From contig JAQFVV010006271.1 in NCBI GenBank assembly GCA_028023455.1, positions 2,170,987 through 2,234,986 of the forward strand: a DNA stretch of 64,000 nucleotides, in the 5' to 3' direction. Source of the DNA: Epiperipatus broadwayi (taxonomy: Eukaryota; Onychophora; Udeonychophora; Euonychophora; Peripatidae). The notes under the pieces were generated by a model. The model saw nothing but the letters and a program-made list of their open reading frames with translations, searched no databases and was not told the DNA's origin. The translations under genes and the position numbers were made by a program. Shown here in pieces: positions 34,475 through 47,129 of the stretch. How positions within the stretch are numbered: the first letter of the stretch is position 1; each line of letters begins with the position of its first letter.

Positions 34475-36418
34475 TCATTATGTACTGAAAAATTTATTTA
34501 CTAAGATCAAAAGTAAATAATGATGATGAATTGTGTGGACCAAACCCAGGGAGATAGCAAGAGATCTTAATTATTGTTCAGAAAATTGATAAAATAAACA
34601 CATAAACCAATGCCACCCCAACATAATTTAAACTAATTTAAAATTTTATTAAATTCAATAAAACAAAACAATGTAAATCTAGCAAACAAAATACAAAACT
34701 TTGACCTAGATTTTTATAAGCATATTCGTTTAAGAGAGTATATGATTACTGCAAATATTAAAACATTAAACACTCTGACACATAAGTTCACTTTTCATCT
34801 ACAAATTTAAAAAGGGACTCAAGAATACCTTCCCAATGGCAATTTATAAAAAACAATTCTAGCTTCCTAATTCAGAGATATCAAAAAGATAGAAATAGAC
34901 TCTTGTAGGAAATTAAAGAAACAGTGCGAGATGAAAAATTTCTAATACCTTGAGATGAGAGATGTCATTAGCTCACAGGAGAGCTCATGATGTACCATGT
35001 TTAAGGCAGTTCACACTAAATTTTACATCCAAGACAAAAAAATGATTGTGATCTTACATAATCTAGAAAAGAAACAAAATCTCCAATTTCAGAAAACTAG
35101 AACACTAAACCTGATAAACCACCAGCCAAAAGATTTGTGGTATACAGGAAGTCCAAATTTACCTTATTTGAAATTAACTACAGGGCAACAAAAGAGGGAT
35201 AGGTGAGCAAAGCAAATTATGAAGATCTGCTAAAGCATTTAGTAAGGGTTAGTAAAATAAAAGGAGACATATTTAGCATATAAATATAAACTCTCACTAC
35301 AATCTCAGATAAAAAAATTTAAAACAAACATGGAGTCTTAAAACTAAGATTCCAGTATGCACTATAAAAACACTAATATATAACCCACAGAATACATGCA
35401 CAAAAGATTTGAATTGAATAAGCAAATGATATAAAAATAGGTTATTTTTAAGATTAAGCTGTGACTAGACAATTTAAACCCTGATTATAATTTGGAAATG
35501 TATGACCTCGAGGTATAAATTTAAAACTGCATAGGCCTTTCAGGACAGCACTTATAGTTTATTCTACTGGAGAACTCCATGAAAAACTTTAGGTTTTCAT
35601 TTTGGTCAGAAGGGAGGAGACAATATTAGGGATCAGCTCTGATTTGAGCTCTTATGGCATGATTTTGCAGGGACAATTTGAGATTCAATCTTTGTCTTGG
35701 GTTGGTTTAGCATGGCTTGGTGAAGATAATATTCTTCAAAGCAATTAATTAGAAGTCTGAAAGATAATTTCTGCAGAAACTTTTAAACAGAAAAGTAATA
35801 TTTTTAATAGCTGAAGAATAACTGGACAAGCAGCATAAATAACAATAGCTGGAGAATAATCAGTCTGCAATCCCAGGGTTATTTATAAGATCTTCTCTTA
35901 ACCCTCACTTCATCTTTAATTATTAATTAGTTTTAGATCAGGACAAATCTTTATCTTAGTCTCAATTTTAATTAAAAAATTGCAACCAGGTTAATCTTAT
36001 TTACAATTAATTAAGAAAATAAATAAAAAAAAAGTCTCAGCTTTAGTTAAAATAAATTAAAAATAGATTCCAATCAAAACAAAAATGCAATTACAAAAAA
36101 AAAAAAAAACTTTTCAAAACTAAAATGTTTTGTTCAGAAATGATTAACATTTTTTTTAAAATTTAGAATATTTTGTTTGCATTTAATTACTTTAAAATAA
36201 TAAAAAAAAAACAAGCAACAAACGAAAACTATTTTAAAAATGAAATTGTTAAGAAATAGAAATACAAAATTTTAAAAAATTACTGTATGTGTGTAAATAC
36301 ACATACTCTTATAAACAACTTTTAAATAGTTTTCTTTTTTTAAATTTTATCAAAACCAAATTTGTATTATTTATGCGAGGAAACTATTGAAGCAGATAAA
36401 GCATCCGGTTCAATATAT
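34475..36418. repeat. Long direct repeat, copy 2
   Basis: Same sequence as copy 1 without the 748-bp insertion. It runs from about CACCACCAGATCATTATG to GCATCCGGTTCA, then hits a short (TA)n at 36415-36424. Its ends correspond to those of copy 1, so the unit is about 1.9 kb. The outer edges of both copies abut TA tracts, but the inner edges do not. Confidence 0.75.
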
Positions 36419-36424
36419 ATATAT

Positions 36425-39261
36425 TGTAATACTTTTAAACTGAACACAATATTGTGTCATTCGTTATTATAATGGCTAACTAAACCAACTTCACAATTAT
36501 AAAATGATATTGCATTTTTAACCAATGAACTTTAGTGACAATTATTACAATAAGTATACTTATTGTATTTGTCATATAAATTTTAATTTAATGGAAAAAA
36601 TGATTTTTATGTACATTTTTTCAGTCTAAGTTTTGATTGCAAATAATAGAATTAACATTTATATTATAAAATAATGCTATCATAATTGTTTTATTCATTC
36701 GCATATTTTTAGATAACAATATAATTGTAAGCATACATACACATATCAAATAAATGTATTTATATGTATATATTTTAATAGTAGTGTATAATGAAATACA
36801 GCCATTTTATATTAAATGATTTATTAAGTAAGATATAAGAAAAAGAATTGATATATTTTGGGGTATTATTTAAAATAATCCCTTAATTATTTTCTTATTT
36901 TCATTTGTATAAGACAATAAACAAACTGAAATACTTTAGATAGCCCATGAAATAAAAGACTGATATAAAATTTTATTTCGAATAATTATACAAGCAATCT
37001 CTTAAGTGATTATTTAATTTATATAATCCTGCATTAAAAAAATCATTAATGAATTAATGAAATAATATTAGACTAAAATAGTGACTGGGGAGAGCAACAC
37101 TGAATTGTTTTGAAAAGACATATATACCCAGATTATAATTCACTTTCTTTTCTGTCGATGCTGGACATTATTCATCACAAAGCAGACACATTGGGAAGAC
37201 AGCCCAAAAATAACCACTAATTGAGCTGTAAGAAATATATAGGAAAAATATTACATTATCAATATTGATTGTGTTTAGTCCTTATATACAAACATAAATG
37301 TGTATAAATGCATTTCTAATATTATATTTATTAATGTATATAAAAGAAATATACTCTTTTGTATTTCCAATATTTTACAATGGCTATACTCTGTCTATTA
37401 CTGTTTGGCAAAGTATAACTTTTAGTTCTGGGATGAACTACAAAAGAAGGGACTACAATTGTTCTTATATGCTTTCTACCACTTCCAGATTCACTTTGGT
37501 TCCTTGCCTCTGCATAGGTCTACTAAACACCATGAAAATATTCATCATCTCTATCACTTTTATTATTCTTGTCTAAATATAATTTTATGTTCACAGGATT
37601 TGTTGTTTTATTTGACCTTTTTCTCTTATTATATAATATCTCCATTTCAAATCAAGTTAAATTGTTGACTATCATGTTTTATTTGTGTTAAAATTCTTAG
37701 TAAATTTCTATATTCAATTTTGCTTTGTCATATCCAGAAGAAATTAAAGGATATGTTTATGTTTTATTGTTTAACGATTAAAATATAAAATTGTAGATTA
37801 ATATAAAATCAAATGAAACATCAATTTGATATTTTTATATATATAACGAAGTGTGATACTAATATAGGATTTTCTTACCCACATGACTGGTAGTGTCATA
37901 TATAACTTAATTTGGCGTTTCATCATATATTGATAAGTCCTTCGAGCCCAATGATTGGTTGCAGCATATATAATGGAATGGGTTTTTCCTGGTATGTAAA
38001 TAGGTTGATAAAGTCATCACAATAAATAACGGAGTATATGTTTATTATTTGTACTTATAGATACCACACACGCATTGATTTCATTCCTATGAGAGGAGAG
38101 GTTAAGAACTAAGTAAATAATAACTATCTACCTAACTCACCTCATTCATGTTATATATATTTTCATTATCCCGAGTTTTGAACCAATGAAGACTTTCCAT
38201 TATCATCTAATTCAAGTTATATTAGTATCACTTAAAATACTGATAGGTGTAAACATGTGTAGGTGTTTAATGATAGATGTGAATATGAACTTATTTTGTA
38301 AATAGTTAAAAATTTTCATAAAAATTTGAGAAGTTATGACTAATTGAAAATTGATTATAGAAACACATACCAAGAGTTTTAATTCAACATTTAAATATAT
38401 TTAATAACTACATTTAACTGCGATTACTTTTACCAAAGAAAGTTTAAAATAAAATCATAAAATATTTAATTAGACTTTTATGGTTATTCTTTGTTTTTTA
38501 TTGGTTCCAAATATTATCCCAAATCCTGATCACACAAAGAATTGCCACGCAATTTCTACGGTCTTCTGTGAAGTGGCAAAAAGATAGATAATCATGTCAA
38601 AGTAAAACAATATATTTTTAGTAAGTGATTATTTTTCAGAACTATTCTGTGGATTTACAGGCTGAACCTAATTATATATATATATAAAGCAAAATATTAA
38701 ATAAGTTTAGAAAAATAAACTAATTAAAATTAATATTTAACAAATCTTCCTATTTTCTTTTGTAGCTTGAAAATGTAAATTTCCCCCTAAAAATTATTTT
38801 TCTAGATAATACATTTACAAAGTCTGTAATAATCACATTTATGATCTTATATCATATGTATTGTTACTCATTATTTTTAGATCTTGTTTGATATTGGAAA
38901 TTATAAATATCATTGAGTTTATTCATATAATTATTTTATTATTATGTATCTGTCTTTAATTATGCAGTCATAAAAGGGTTTCATGTATCATGAAGTGATA
39001 TGAGGTACTGCTTTTTTGCCTATGCCATTTCTCCAGACATTTTGTCAGTCAATTTCAACATATCTTTCTTCAAAAATTGTTTATAATTGACAGCCATTTA
39101 TTTGTTACCATTTCATTATTTTCTTCCACTCCACAGATAAAGCAACTAAAAATAGGACTTGTTTTTTTAATTTTAACTACTGCATAATATGCTAATTTTC
39201 ATTTATCTTATTTCAATGCATCCAAAAACTTTCTTTTTGAATAAAAAACCAATAAATTCAT
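36425..39261. other. AT-rich DNA
   Basis: About 2.8 kb with no supported gene. Small ORFs at 37298-37668 lack conserved motifs and overlap in two frames, which argues against coding. Confidence 0.45.
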
Positions 39262-39775
39262 ATATATATATATGTATTCAATGGACCATTAGTAAGAATG
39301 TGTTTCCATTCTTACTATAAAAGGTGTGAAGGTTGCCTTGACAGCAGTCAGAAATATTGATTACTATATTTTACTGTGAAGGTTTAGGTGGGTACTGGTT
39401 GGAACTTAATTATATCATTATCCCAGATTAGCTTTAGGCACTATTTCGCTTATTATTTCTAAATAATACATGGGCAATTTAAAAGTATTGCAGTTTGTAA
39501 TGTTAATTGACTATTTATTAGTCTGCATTACAGTGACATGTTTATTTCATGTTTAAAGAGGTTTATTTAAACTTCATTGTATCAATATTTCATACTCTGT
39601 AGTCAAGTTGCAAGCTTTAAGTGTCCATATATATTCAATGGACCATTAGTAAGAATGGATTTCCATTCTTGCTATTAAAAGGTATGAAGGTTGCCTTGAC
39701 AGCAGTCAGAAATATTGATTACTATATTTTACTGTGAATGTTTAGATGGTTACTGGTTGAACTTAATTATATATA
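39262..39775 (+). repeat. TA-flanked tandem repeat C, 357-bp period
   Basis: ATTCAATGGACCATTAGTAA occurs at 39276 and 39633. The second copy follows the first closely (TTGCCTTGACAGCAGTCAG, TTGATTACTATATTTTACTG) and then ends in TA repeats near 39762, giving 1.36 copies. TA repeats lie on both sides. Size, flanks and truncated tandem form resemble the hammerhead array at 28.7-29.9 kb, but I find no CTGATGA...GAAA core. A local hairpin (TAGTAAGAATG with CATTCTTACTA) sits at the unit start. Confidence 0.75.
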
Positions 39776-39780
39776 TATAT

Positions 39781-39940
39781 AAAATACATATTTTGCGGGT
39801 TCATCCGTGTTAAAAACTTTTAATATCAATATACTGACGTTTCGACTTGGTCACATGGCTTGTGTGACCAAGTCGAAACGTCAGTATATTGATATTAAAA
39901 GTTTTTAACACGGATGAATCCGCAAAATATGTATTTTATA
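39781..39940. mobile_element. Palindrome of two PLE 3' ends
   Basis: Left arm 39781-39855 and right arm 39863-39940 are near-perfect reverse complements with a 7-nt centre. Each arm is the terminal 75 bp of the PLE family seen at 3.7 and 53.3 kb: CAAGTCGAAACGTCAGTATA, then GATATTAAAAG, then CACGGATGAATCCGCAAAAT. The 3' ends point outward and each meets a TA run. The junction falls exactly at the hairpin that resembles hammerhead stem II. It looks like two severely 5'-truncated PLE copies joined head to head. Confidence 0.85.
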
Positions 39941-39968
39941 TATTTAACCCGTGCAAATATTCGTTTTA

Positions 39969-39970
<2 letters not shown>

Positions 39971-40030
<60 letters not shown>
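39971..40030. repeat. (TA)n microsatellite
   Basis: About 60 bp of TA repeats next to the PLE palindrome. Confidence 0.95.
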
Positions 40031-40033
<3 letters not shown>

Positions 40034-41860
40034 AACCTCCCAGCAATAAATATCAAAAATATCTCAAATAATAGATATAGTAGATATCGATAGGGCTTTT
40101 ATAGCCCTAATAAATATCAAATAATAATAATGACAAATAATATCTATCATGGTACAAACTTGTAGAAACTGACTTAACTAGCATGATCATAAATTAACAT
40201 ATGTAGAGGTCACAAAATACAACCACTTCTGATCTTATACCACATCATATCAGCCCTACATCTCTCTCAGCTAATATTAGACATTTATTAAATTAACTTC
40301 AAAATCTAAAGCATAAAAAAATTACAAAATAGATTAGGTTGCAATGCCAATAAATAGTTAATGGTCAAGAGGACATCCATTTATGGAATGAATATGGTAT
40401 TCGAATTATGAACTGCATGATAAATGAATTAAGTGTAGATGATTAAATGGGTGATGAAGGGCAAATAGAAATTAATTAATGAAAATGAATGAATTTAAGA
40501 GTGAGGCAATGAAATGAGTATGAAAAATAAAACAAAAATATGGACGAGTTGTGATACTATGTTGATGATGAAGAATGAGATCCTGAACTATAAAGCTAAT
40601 ATTGTGTCAAATAACAATAAGACAAAAATGAAATAAAACAAAGGTTATAAGCTTAAATAAAAGGATATTTAACCACTAAATTAAAATATATTATAAGCTT
40701 TAAACTAGAAAAAAAACTTACATCTTAAAATTTCTGCTAAATGAATTAAACAAAAAGAATAAACATAGGAGATCAAGGCAAGGCATAATAAATGACTGAA
40801 GAAATAAAATATAACAGTATATTCAAACTTGAGACAATTATTAATTTACTTTTCTCAGGGTTCAATAATTTGAATACTATTATTTAAAAAAAATATATTT
40901 TGATTAGTGACAGAGGTTTTGCCACTACCCAAATACACCAAGCAAAGACTGCTCAGAAAAGTAAATATAATTAATAAAGAACATTTGACAATTCCAATAC
41001 AAACAATAGAATAAAGTCAAAATTTTATGAGGTATTAATATCTTAATAAAGTAAATATAATAATTTACAAACTATGATTAAGATCGGTGAATGATATATC
41101 TGATGATTTAGATAAACAGGTTATTCCAAAACTATATATTTCATCTTTAAAACATTATTTACAATAATACATTTTCTTAAGTTCAACAGTATTTTGATCA
41201 ATAAACAATAAAACTTTATATATTCTAAATACAAGAAATTAAGACAACTTATTTTGATATGCTAACGTGCAATAAAATCTATTATATTAACTGATGATGA
41301 TTTTTATGACAAGAATAAAAATAATGTGTTAATAGTAATAGCAAATAACAGTATGGATAGTGTTTAGTTATAAGACCACATACATTTTCAAAAAAAAAAA
41401 TTTACATTATTTACAAGTTTGTGAATACTAATAGCAACACGAAAAACATATATAATCTTGGATAATTGTAAAGAGAACTTTATCTAAAACAAGGTTTAAT
41501 TACATCATTAAATTACTAAGGGAAGATTTTTTAGGATTTATTTACCATTTTAGTAAATTATTATCTTTTAATTTATTAACACTTAAGTTTGTTACTTATA
41601 ATTTATTTTATTTTGACTTATTATACATTTTACATTTTACCTATAGCATGATTTTAAAAAACGTATTCACTTCAAATAAATATACGCAGTGCAGTTCAAA
41701 ATTCCTATTCAATGGTTAAAAAGCTACCAATATTATTATTTAAGATAGCTCAATGAATATACTTAAGATACAATAACCTCTGTTACCATAGGTTACTAAA
41801 AACTAATGGGACGTATACCAATTACTTAAGCCTACCACAGCTACTCCTGATGGCTTCTTG
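40031..41860. other. AT-rich DNA
   Basis: Nothing recognised. The stretch 40330-40560 is rich in GAATGAAT/AATGAATG-like words but has no clear period. Confidence 0.45.
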
Positions 41861-41869
41861 GGTCTTTTG

Positions 41870-42362
41870 AACAATCTGTTAATCAGGAAAATTAAATTCT
41901 GGATGCTGGAGGTAAGATTTCTGGATTTCATCATAAATGTAAATTTGACTGCTCTCCCCACCAATAAATTCTTAGTCATGAAGAGATAGATGCTTTGCCA
42001 AACTAAATCCAGTTTGCCAAATGTGCAGTCAAGAGAATGAATCACTGCAGCATCTCTTCTTTGGTTGTGTGATATTAAATAAATGCAAAGCAATACTCAA
42101 TGATTGGATGATATCCTATAAACAAAGGATTTTAAACCTGAATGAATGCCTGAAAACTGGAAACTTTGGAATAATTAGACTATCAATCATAATAAACTAT
42201 ATAGACTGGACAATGAGATGCCATCTGATATTTGGAAAGAGTAATGGTAATTTACATAATGAACTTTTGTGCAAGATTAAAGCTGTCAGAAAGGGTGATC
42301 ATATGATTTTACTGGAAAGAATCAATAATGATACCTGTAAGTTTGTGGTGTTGCCAGAATAG
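41870..42362 (+). pseudogene. LINE ORF2 C-terminal zinc-finger (zf-RVT) relic
   Basis: Reads LPTNKFL, then after a frameshift RDRCFAKLNPVCQMCSQENESLQHLFFGC. This matches the C-terminal C-x-x-C ... E-x-x-x-H-L-F-x-x-C module of L1/jockey/Tx1-type ORF2 proteins. The open frame continues to 42362 (TMRCHLIFGKSN, LLCKIKAV). It is the 3' remnant of a LINE distinct from the one at 15-24 kb as far as I can judge. Minus-strand ORFs across it are shadows. Confidence 0.7.
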
Positions 42363-42840
42363 TTTTTGCATCAGCCGTGAGAGGTTTCCATAACAATTTG
42401 TCCAAAAGTCACACTACATAATCTACTAAGATGACTCTAGCCATGATTAGATGTGCCTGTTTTGGGTGATTGAGAGCCAAAGAATCAGCTCTCCTATAAT
42501 GGTCACAAGGCTGGGGAATGTGTTTTGTTTCCCCACCCATGATTTATCAAGTAAAGATACCGAACTCTCAATTTTAAGAAGAATGACAAGACTGTTCAAA
42601 AGAGTGCATGTTGCTCAAACTGTCTTAATGCTCATCATGATTCAAGACAATTTAGTTATTTTTTCCCTTTGTAATTGCATTACTATCTTTTCTTTGTATT
42701 CATAGTCAATAAATTTACTTTTAAAAATAATAACTATTGATTTCTTATTTCAATCCAATTATTAAGCTATTAAACAGCCAACAGAGCTTTAAGGGATAAT
42801 ACTATTATTATTCTACCTTTCAATTATTAATTTTATATTA

Positions 42841-43689
42841 CACCTGGGTCTCATTTTATGCCATAGATAGGTTCCTCAGAAAATGTGCCCCCCAAAATTG
42901 CACAAAAATAAACTTAACTTACCTTGAAAAATGGGGGATAGGTTCCTGTAATTTTCAAAATTGGCATAAAAGCAAAGCAACAAGAAAAAATTACTTTAAA
43001 ATTCACATTAAAATAATAAGGAAATAAATTATGACTAATAAAAAATTTCAAATATTTGAAAAAAATTAATACAAGACAAATTTTTTTACTTTTTTTATTA
43101 ACTACAGTATCTAATTTTACATTTTTTCATACATATTTTAATCATTACCACTATTTGAAAATATGTGTTAGTTTGTAACTGGTTAATGGTTTTCTGTTTC
43201 TATAATAAAAAAATGAAATTGCAATCAAAACAAAAAGATTATACAATATCATTAGAAAGATTATTTTCAGTTTATAAAATCAATAAAATCTTCATTATTA
43301 TTTATTTTAAAAATTAAAAAAATATTTATTTCTGTTAATATCTAACAAAATATGTTTTAAAAGTTTAAAATTTTTTGAATATTTATTGTAATATTTTTAT
43401 ATGTACATATAAATCTATTATTATTATTTACTCATCAGTATACGCAGGTTATTTACATAGAAGCTAAGATTCTAAATACAGCTTCAGGCCATATACATGT
43501 TAGCTGCTAATATAACGTTATATTTTTGAAAAAAAAAGTACAGTATTTCATGTCAAAATAAGTTATTAATAATTTAAATTTCTTTATGTCTAATAAATAT
43601 AGTGAAATATGAAAGATATTAAGAAGAAACATGAATTGCATAACTTCAAAATCACATTCAAATAATCTACATAAAATGAGACCCAGGTG
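42841..43689. mobile_element. Tc1/mariner-type (pogo/Tigger-like) MITE, 849 bp
   Basis: Starts CACCTGGGTCTCATTTTATG and ends with its reverse complement, CATAAAATGAGACCCAGGTG. It is directly flanked by TA on both sides (42839-42840 and 43690-43691), the target duplication of the Tc1/mariner superfamily. Subterminal sequence with GGTTCCTCAG, GGGGGATAGGTTCC and ATTGGCATAAAAGC resembles pogo/Tigger ends. No transposase frame is seen, so it would depend on a relative for mobility. The ORF at 43590-43883 crosses the right end and is not coding. Confidence 0.75.
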
Positions 43690-43691
43690 TA

Positions 43692-45878
43692 TATGACACT
43701 TTTAATATTAAAGAAAAATATCAATATTTTGAGACAACTTGGGTATAAATGACATATAACATAAATTAATGGTATAGATGGGGTCATCTCGAATAGATAA
43801 GCACTAGGTAACAATCTACTATATAAAATCACTTTTTCACTAATGTCATATCTTATCAACATTTTGCTCAAAGCTAAGTACAATCTATATTTTCAAATAC
43901 TATATTTCATAAACAATTCTGCTTTTATTGAAACTAAACCATTAAAATTTAGGAATATGGAACATAATAAAACATATAATATAACAAGAGATATAATAGG
44001 GTTGAGCTAAGGCAAAGGAGAACAACAAACAACTTAGAGCCATAATCATCTCATGACTGCTGGTTTGTGATCCCAGTGTTACTTCTGGAGCACATTTAGG
44101 CATAAAAAGAAGGGGTGATCAATCCCTTGTTTAAATAACTATTGTTTGTAATCCCTGTGTCATTTGGATCACTTTTAGGAATATGAAAAAAAGAAAAAAG
44201 AAGTTAATCCTTTATTTAATAATTATATCAATACATTACAAAATTATGGTTTTAATCTGTTCAAAGTTTTATGTGCATTATTCATGATTCACCCATGATG
44301 ATCACTTATATCATCACACAGGGTAAGGAAATAAATACACCTGACATGATACAACATGGATCTACCACATATTCTAAATTTATATGCATATCATGATAAC
44401 AGTCAATTCTCATACTAATATCACTTACCATGAATATATAATTACACTAGCAAAATGGAATATATTACTATTTGACACATAAAATTTATATCTATCATTA
44501 TCAACATGAGAATGACTCATAACTGTAGTTGTCATTAGCTATTAATTAGTCAAGTGTTACATATCAATACCATATCTAATGCATCCAGATCAACTAGCGT
44601 TACATATTATCCATTTGTTACTATTTAGCAATTGTAGCTTTAATCACCAGAAAGAAAAAAACCATTAAGAATGAATTGTGATCATTGATCATGAGAAATT
44701 GTAAACCTTTTAGCTGTATTCATAATTTAAATATGAATGAAATTTATAATAAATAAGGGTACCTTTACCTTTTTTTAAATATTTGATCAAATTTATATTT
44801 GTCATGAGTTTCATTTTTTACACAAACTGGTTTTTATATCTGTGACACAGAAATATACAATATTACAAGATGGTACATATTAACTAGAAATAATAAACGA
44901 TCATTATATAAACCTTCTTTCTTTTCACATTTGTTCTTGTGAAACAAAAAGAACAAAATCTTGACTGCAACTATTTGAAATTTGCAGCATTATATGATTG
45001 ATGAATATTTTTTAACATATGAGTATATTTCATACTTATTTACTAGTTTAAATTGTATTCCTAATACTTTTCTGGATCTATATTCAAAAATGGTATTATT
45101 TAGCCATCATCCCATTTCACCTACTATGTTCCATAATAGTATCTTTTCCCATAGTTTAATCCCATCCCAGTCCTCATATATAAGCTTCTAATAATTTAAT
45201 TTTATTGTAATAGTGTATATTTGCATGGATGTGCTTGTATTTGTATAAGTGAGTACATCTCATATCCATATTAATATTTGTATGCATATCATGCATACAC
45301 ATTTATAGATTTAATATTTAATAAAGTAATATAATTTTAAATTAAGTGTGTGAACATTGTTATATGTATGTAATTATCTACATACATATGTGAAAAAAGC
45401 CGTAATGTAATAGATTTAAAAGCATTACAACTTTTTAAAATTAATTTGCATTACCTTTTGTTAAAAATTCTTGATTTAAAGACTTTCATATATAAATTTC
45501 AATTCCAGGGTAACCACACACACATATATATATTAAAATGTTTATGAACTTAAACTCTTTTAAAAAAAGTTATCTGTTTTGATAAAATTTGTAATTCTTA
45601 GAAAACCATCTGCAAGTAATTAATCAAACTTGTAATCAAAATTTTAATGTCTTTTGAAAATAAAAACTAAGAACATGGAGTGACCTGTTTGACCCTGTTT
45701 GACTGTTATTGTTTCCACCAAGAAGTGGTTAAAATTTTCATTTTATGCATTTTTAATTACTAAGAAAACTTTGTAAAAAGTGATAAACAAGTCGCTTGAA
45801 TTACAGATTTTCCTACTATAAATAACTTTAAGCTTTGCTAAGGGGGGTTCACTCATTAAAGTTTTACAATGCAAACTT
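43692..45878. other. AT-rich DNA
   Basis: No gene, RNA or repeat recognised in about 2.2 kb. An ORF at 44982-45191 has no supporting motif. Confidence 0.45.
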
Positions 45879-46079
45879 TTGAGTAATAGAAAACACAGCT
45901 TCTCTCCTTTCAGGAGAATGGTCAATGCTCTAGCTGGAGTTCAAGCCACACAGCCTACCAGAAAACATCAGAAATGGATTAGCCCAGCTGAGAATAATGG
46001 TGATCAACTACGCCTCAGAAGAGAAGACATAGTAAATTTTCCTGCAGAGCTTTTTAAAATAACTTTAAGAACTTTATAA
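45879..46079 (+). CDS. Unidentified small ORF or exon
   Basis: A 66-residue frame of higher-than-average complexity (RRMVNALAGVQATQPTRKHQ, RLRREDIVNFPAELF), richer in GC than its surroundings. CTTCTCTCCTTTCAG just before GAGAATGG is a good splice-acceptor shape, so part of this could be an exon; in that case another frame (ENGQCSSWSSSHTAYQ) is also open to a TAG. I do not recognise either reading. A purine tract, GAGGGGGAGAGATG (46404-46417), lies about 325 bp downstream and could belong to an LTR element. Confidence 0.25.
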   Translation: MSNRKHSFSPFRRMVNALAGVQATQPTRKHQKWISPAENNGDQLRLRREDIVNFPAELFKITLRTL

Positions 46080-47089
46080 TTGAATTTCTAAAACTTAAGG
46101 TAGCTAATCTATAAATCAGCACAAATTTTTAAATCTAAACTGTAAAATGTCTTAATAACTAAAAACTGATTTAAACTGTAAAATATGATTTAAAAGTATA
46201 ATTTAACTTTTAAAATAATATCTGTAACTTACCTATTATAAATGTAAAATATAAAATTCTAAATGCTTGTTAATAATAACCTATTTAGTTATTATTCTAT
46301 CTTTCTAATCTGCAGTCATGCCTTACTTATTTAGTTTATATATGTTATTTTATAATTTATGCTATGCGAGTTCAGAACGGAGATTGATTTTATGAATAAA
46401 GTTGAGGGGGAGAGATGATTAGATGCTCTCACCTAAATAAGTAATGTTGCTCTTTAGCATACACACTCAAATCTCCACTCTGAAAACCTAAATATTTTTA
46501 TTAAGCTATTATGTTTAGCTTACTATTCTTATTGTTAGTATAATTACATTTGCAAGTAATAATGTAATTTGTTAATAAATGCAAGAATGAATTATAAAGT
46601 ATATTATGAGTATTGCTTAAGTCCCAGATCTGCTTTAGCCCTCTTTAGTTATATTATAAACTACACAGATTTGTCTAATAAAATTAGATTACTTGTAAGT
46701 ATTCCTTTTTAGCATGTATTAAGAATGCTAATTAATGACCTGGCATATGGTAGTTTTGTTTAACAAAACTATAGAATTTTGTGTAGTTTAAGTTAATAAT
46801 TAATATTATGTTTAGTATGGCAAATGTGTCTTTAGGAAGCACATATGTGCATATATACCTTGCTGTATGTTTTACATGAATGGGCTTATGGTTTTAATGG
46901 GCATCCCATTTCCTTAGTTTGGACAGCTCTTTTTTAGAACTGGAACACAAGGATCCAGATTGTTTTTATAACCTGCTCCAATCACCCAAACTGTGTTCCC
47001 TCTATTTACAGCAAGTCGTATGGTACATGGGAACCGGGTACTTGGTACTAAATCGCTTGATTAACTACCCATTCAAGACACTCTTCTAG

Positions 47090-47129
<40 letters not shown>

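Noticed and set aside
39300-39370. AGTCAGAAATATTGATTAC in repeat C as a hammerhead
   Set aside because: GAAA and an ATT are present, but no CTGATGA-like box and no stem I complementarity.
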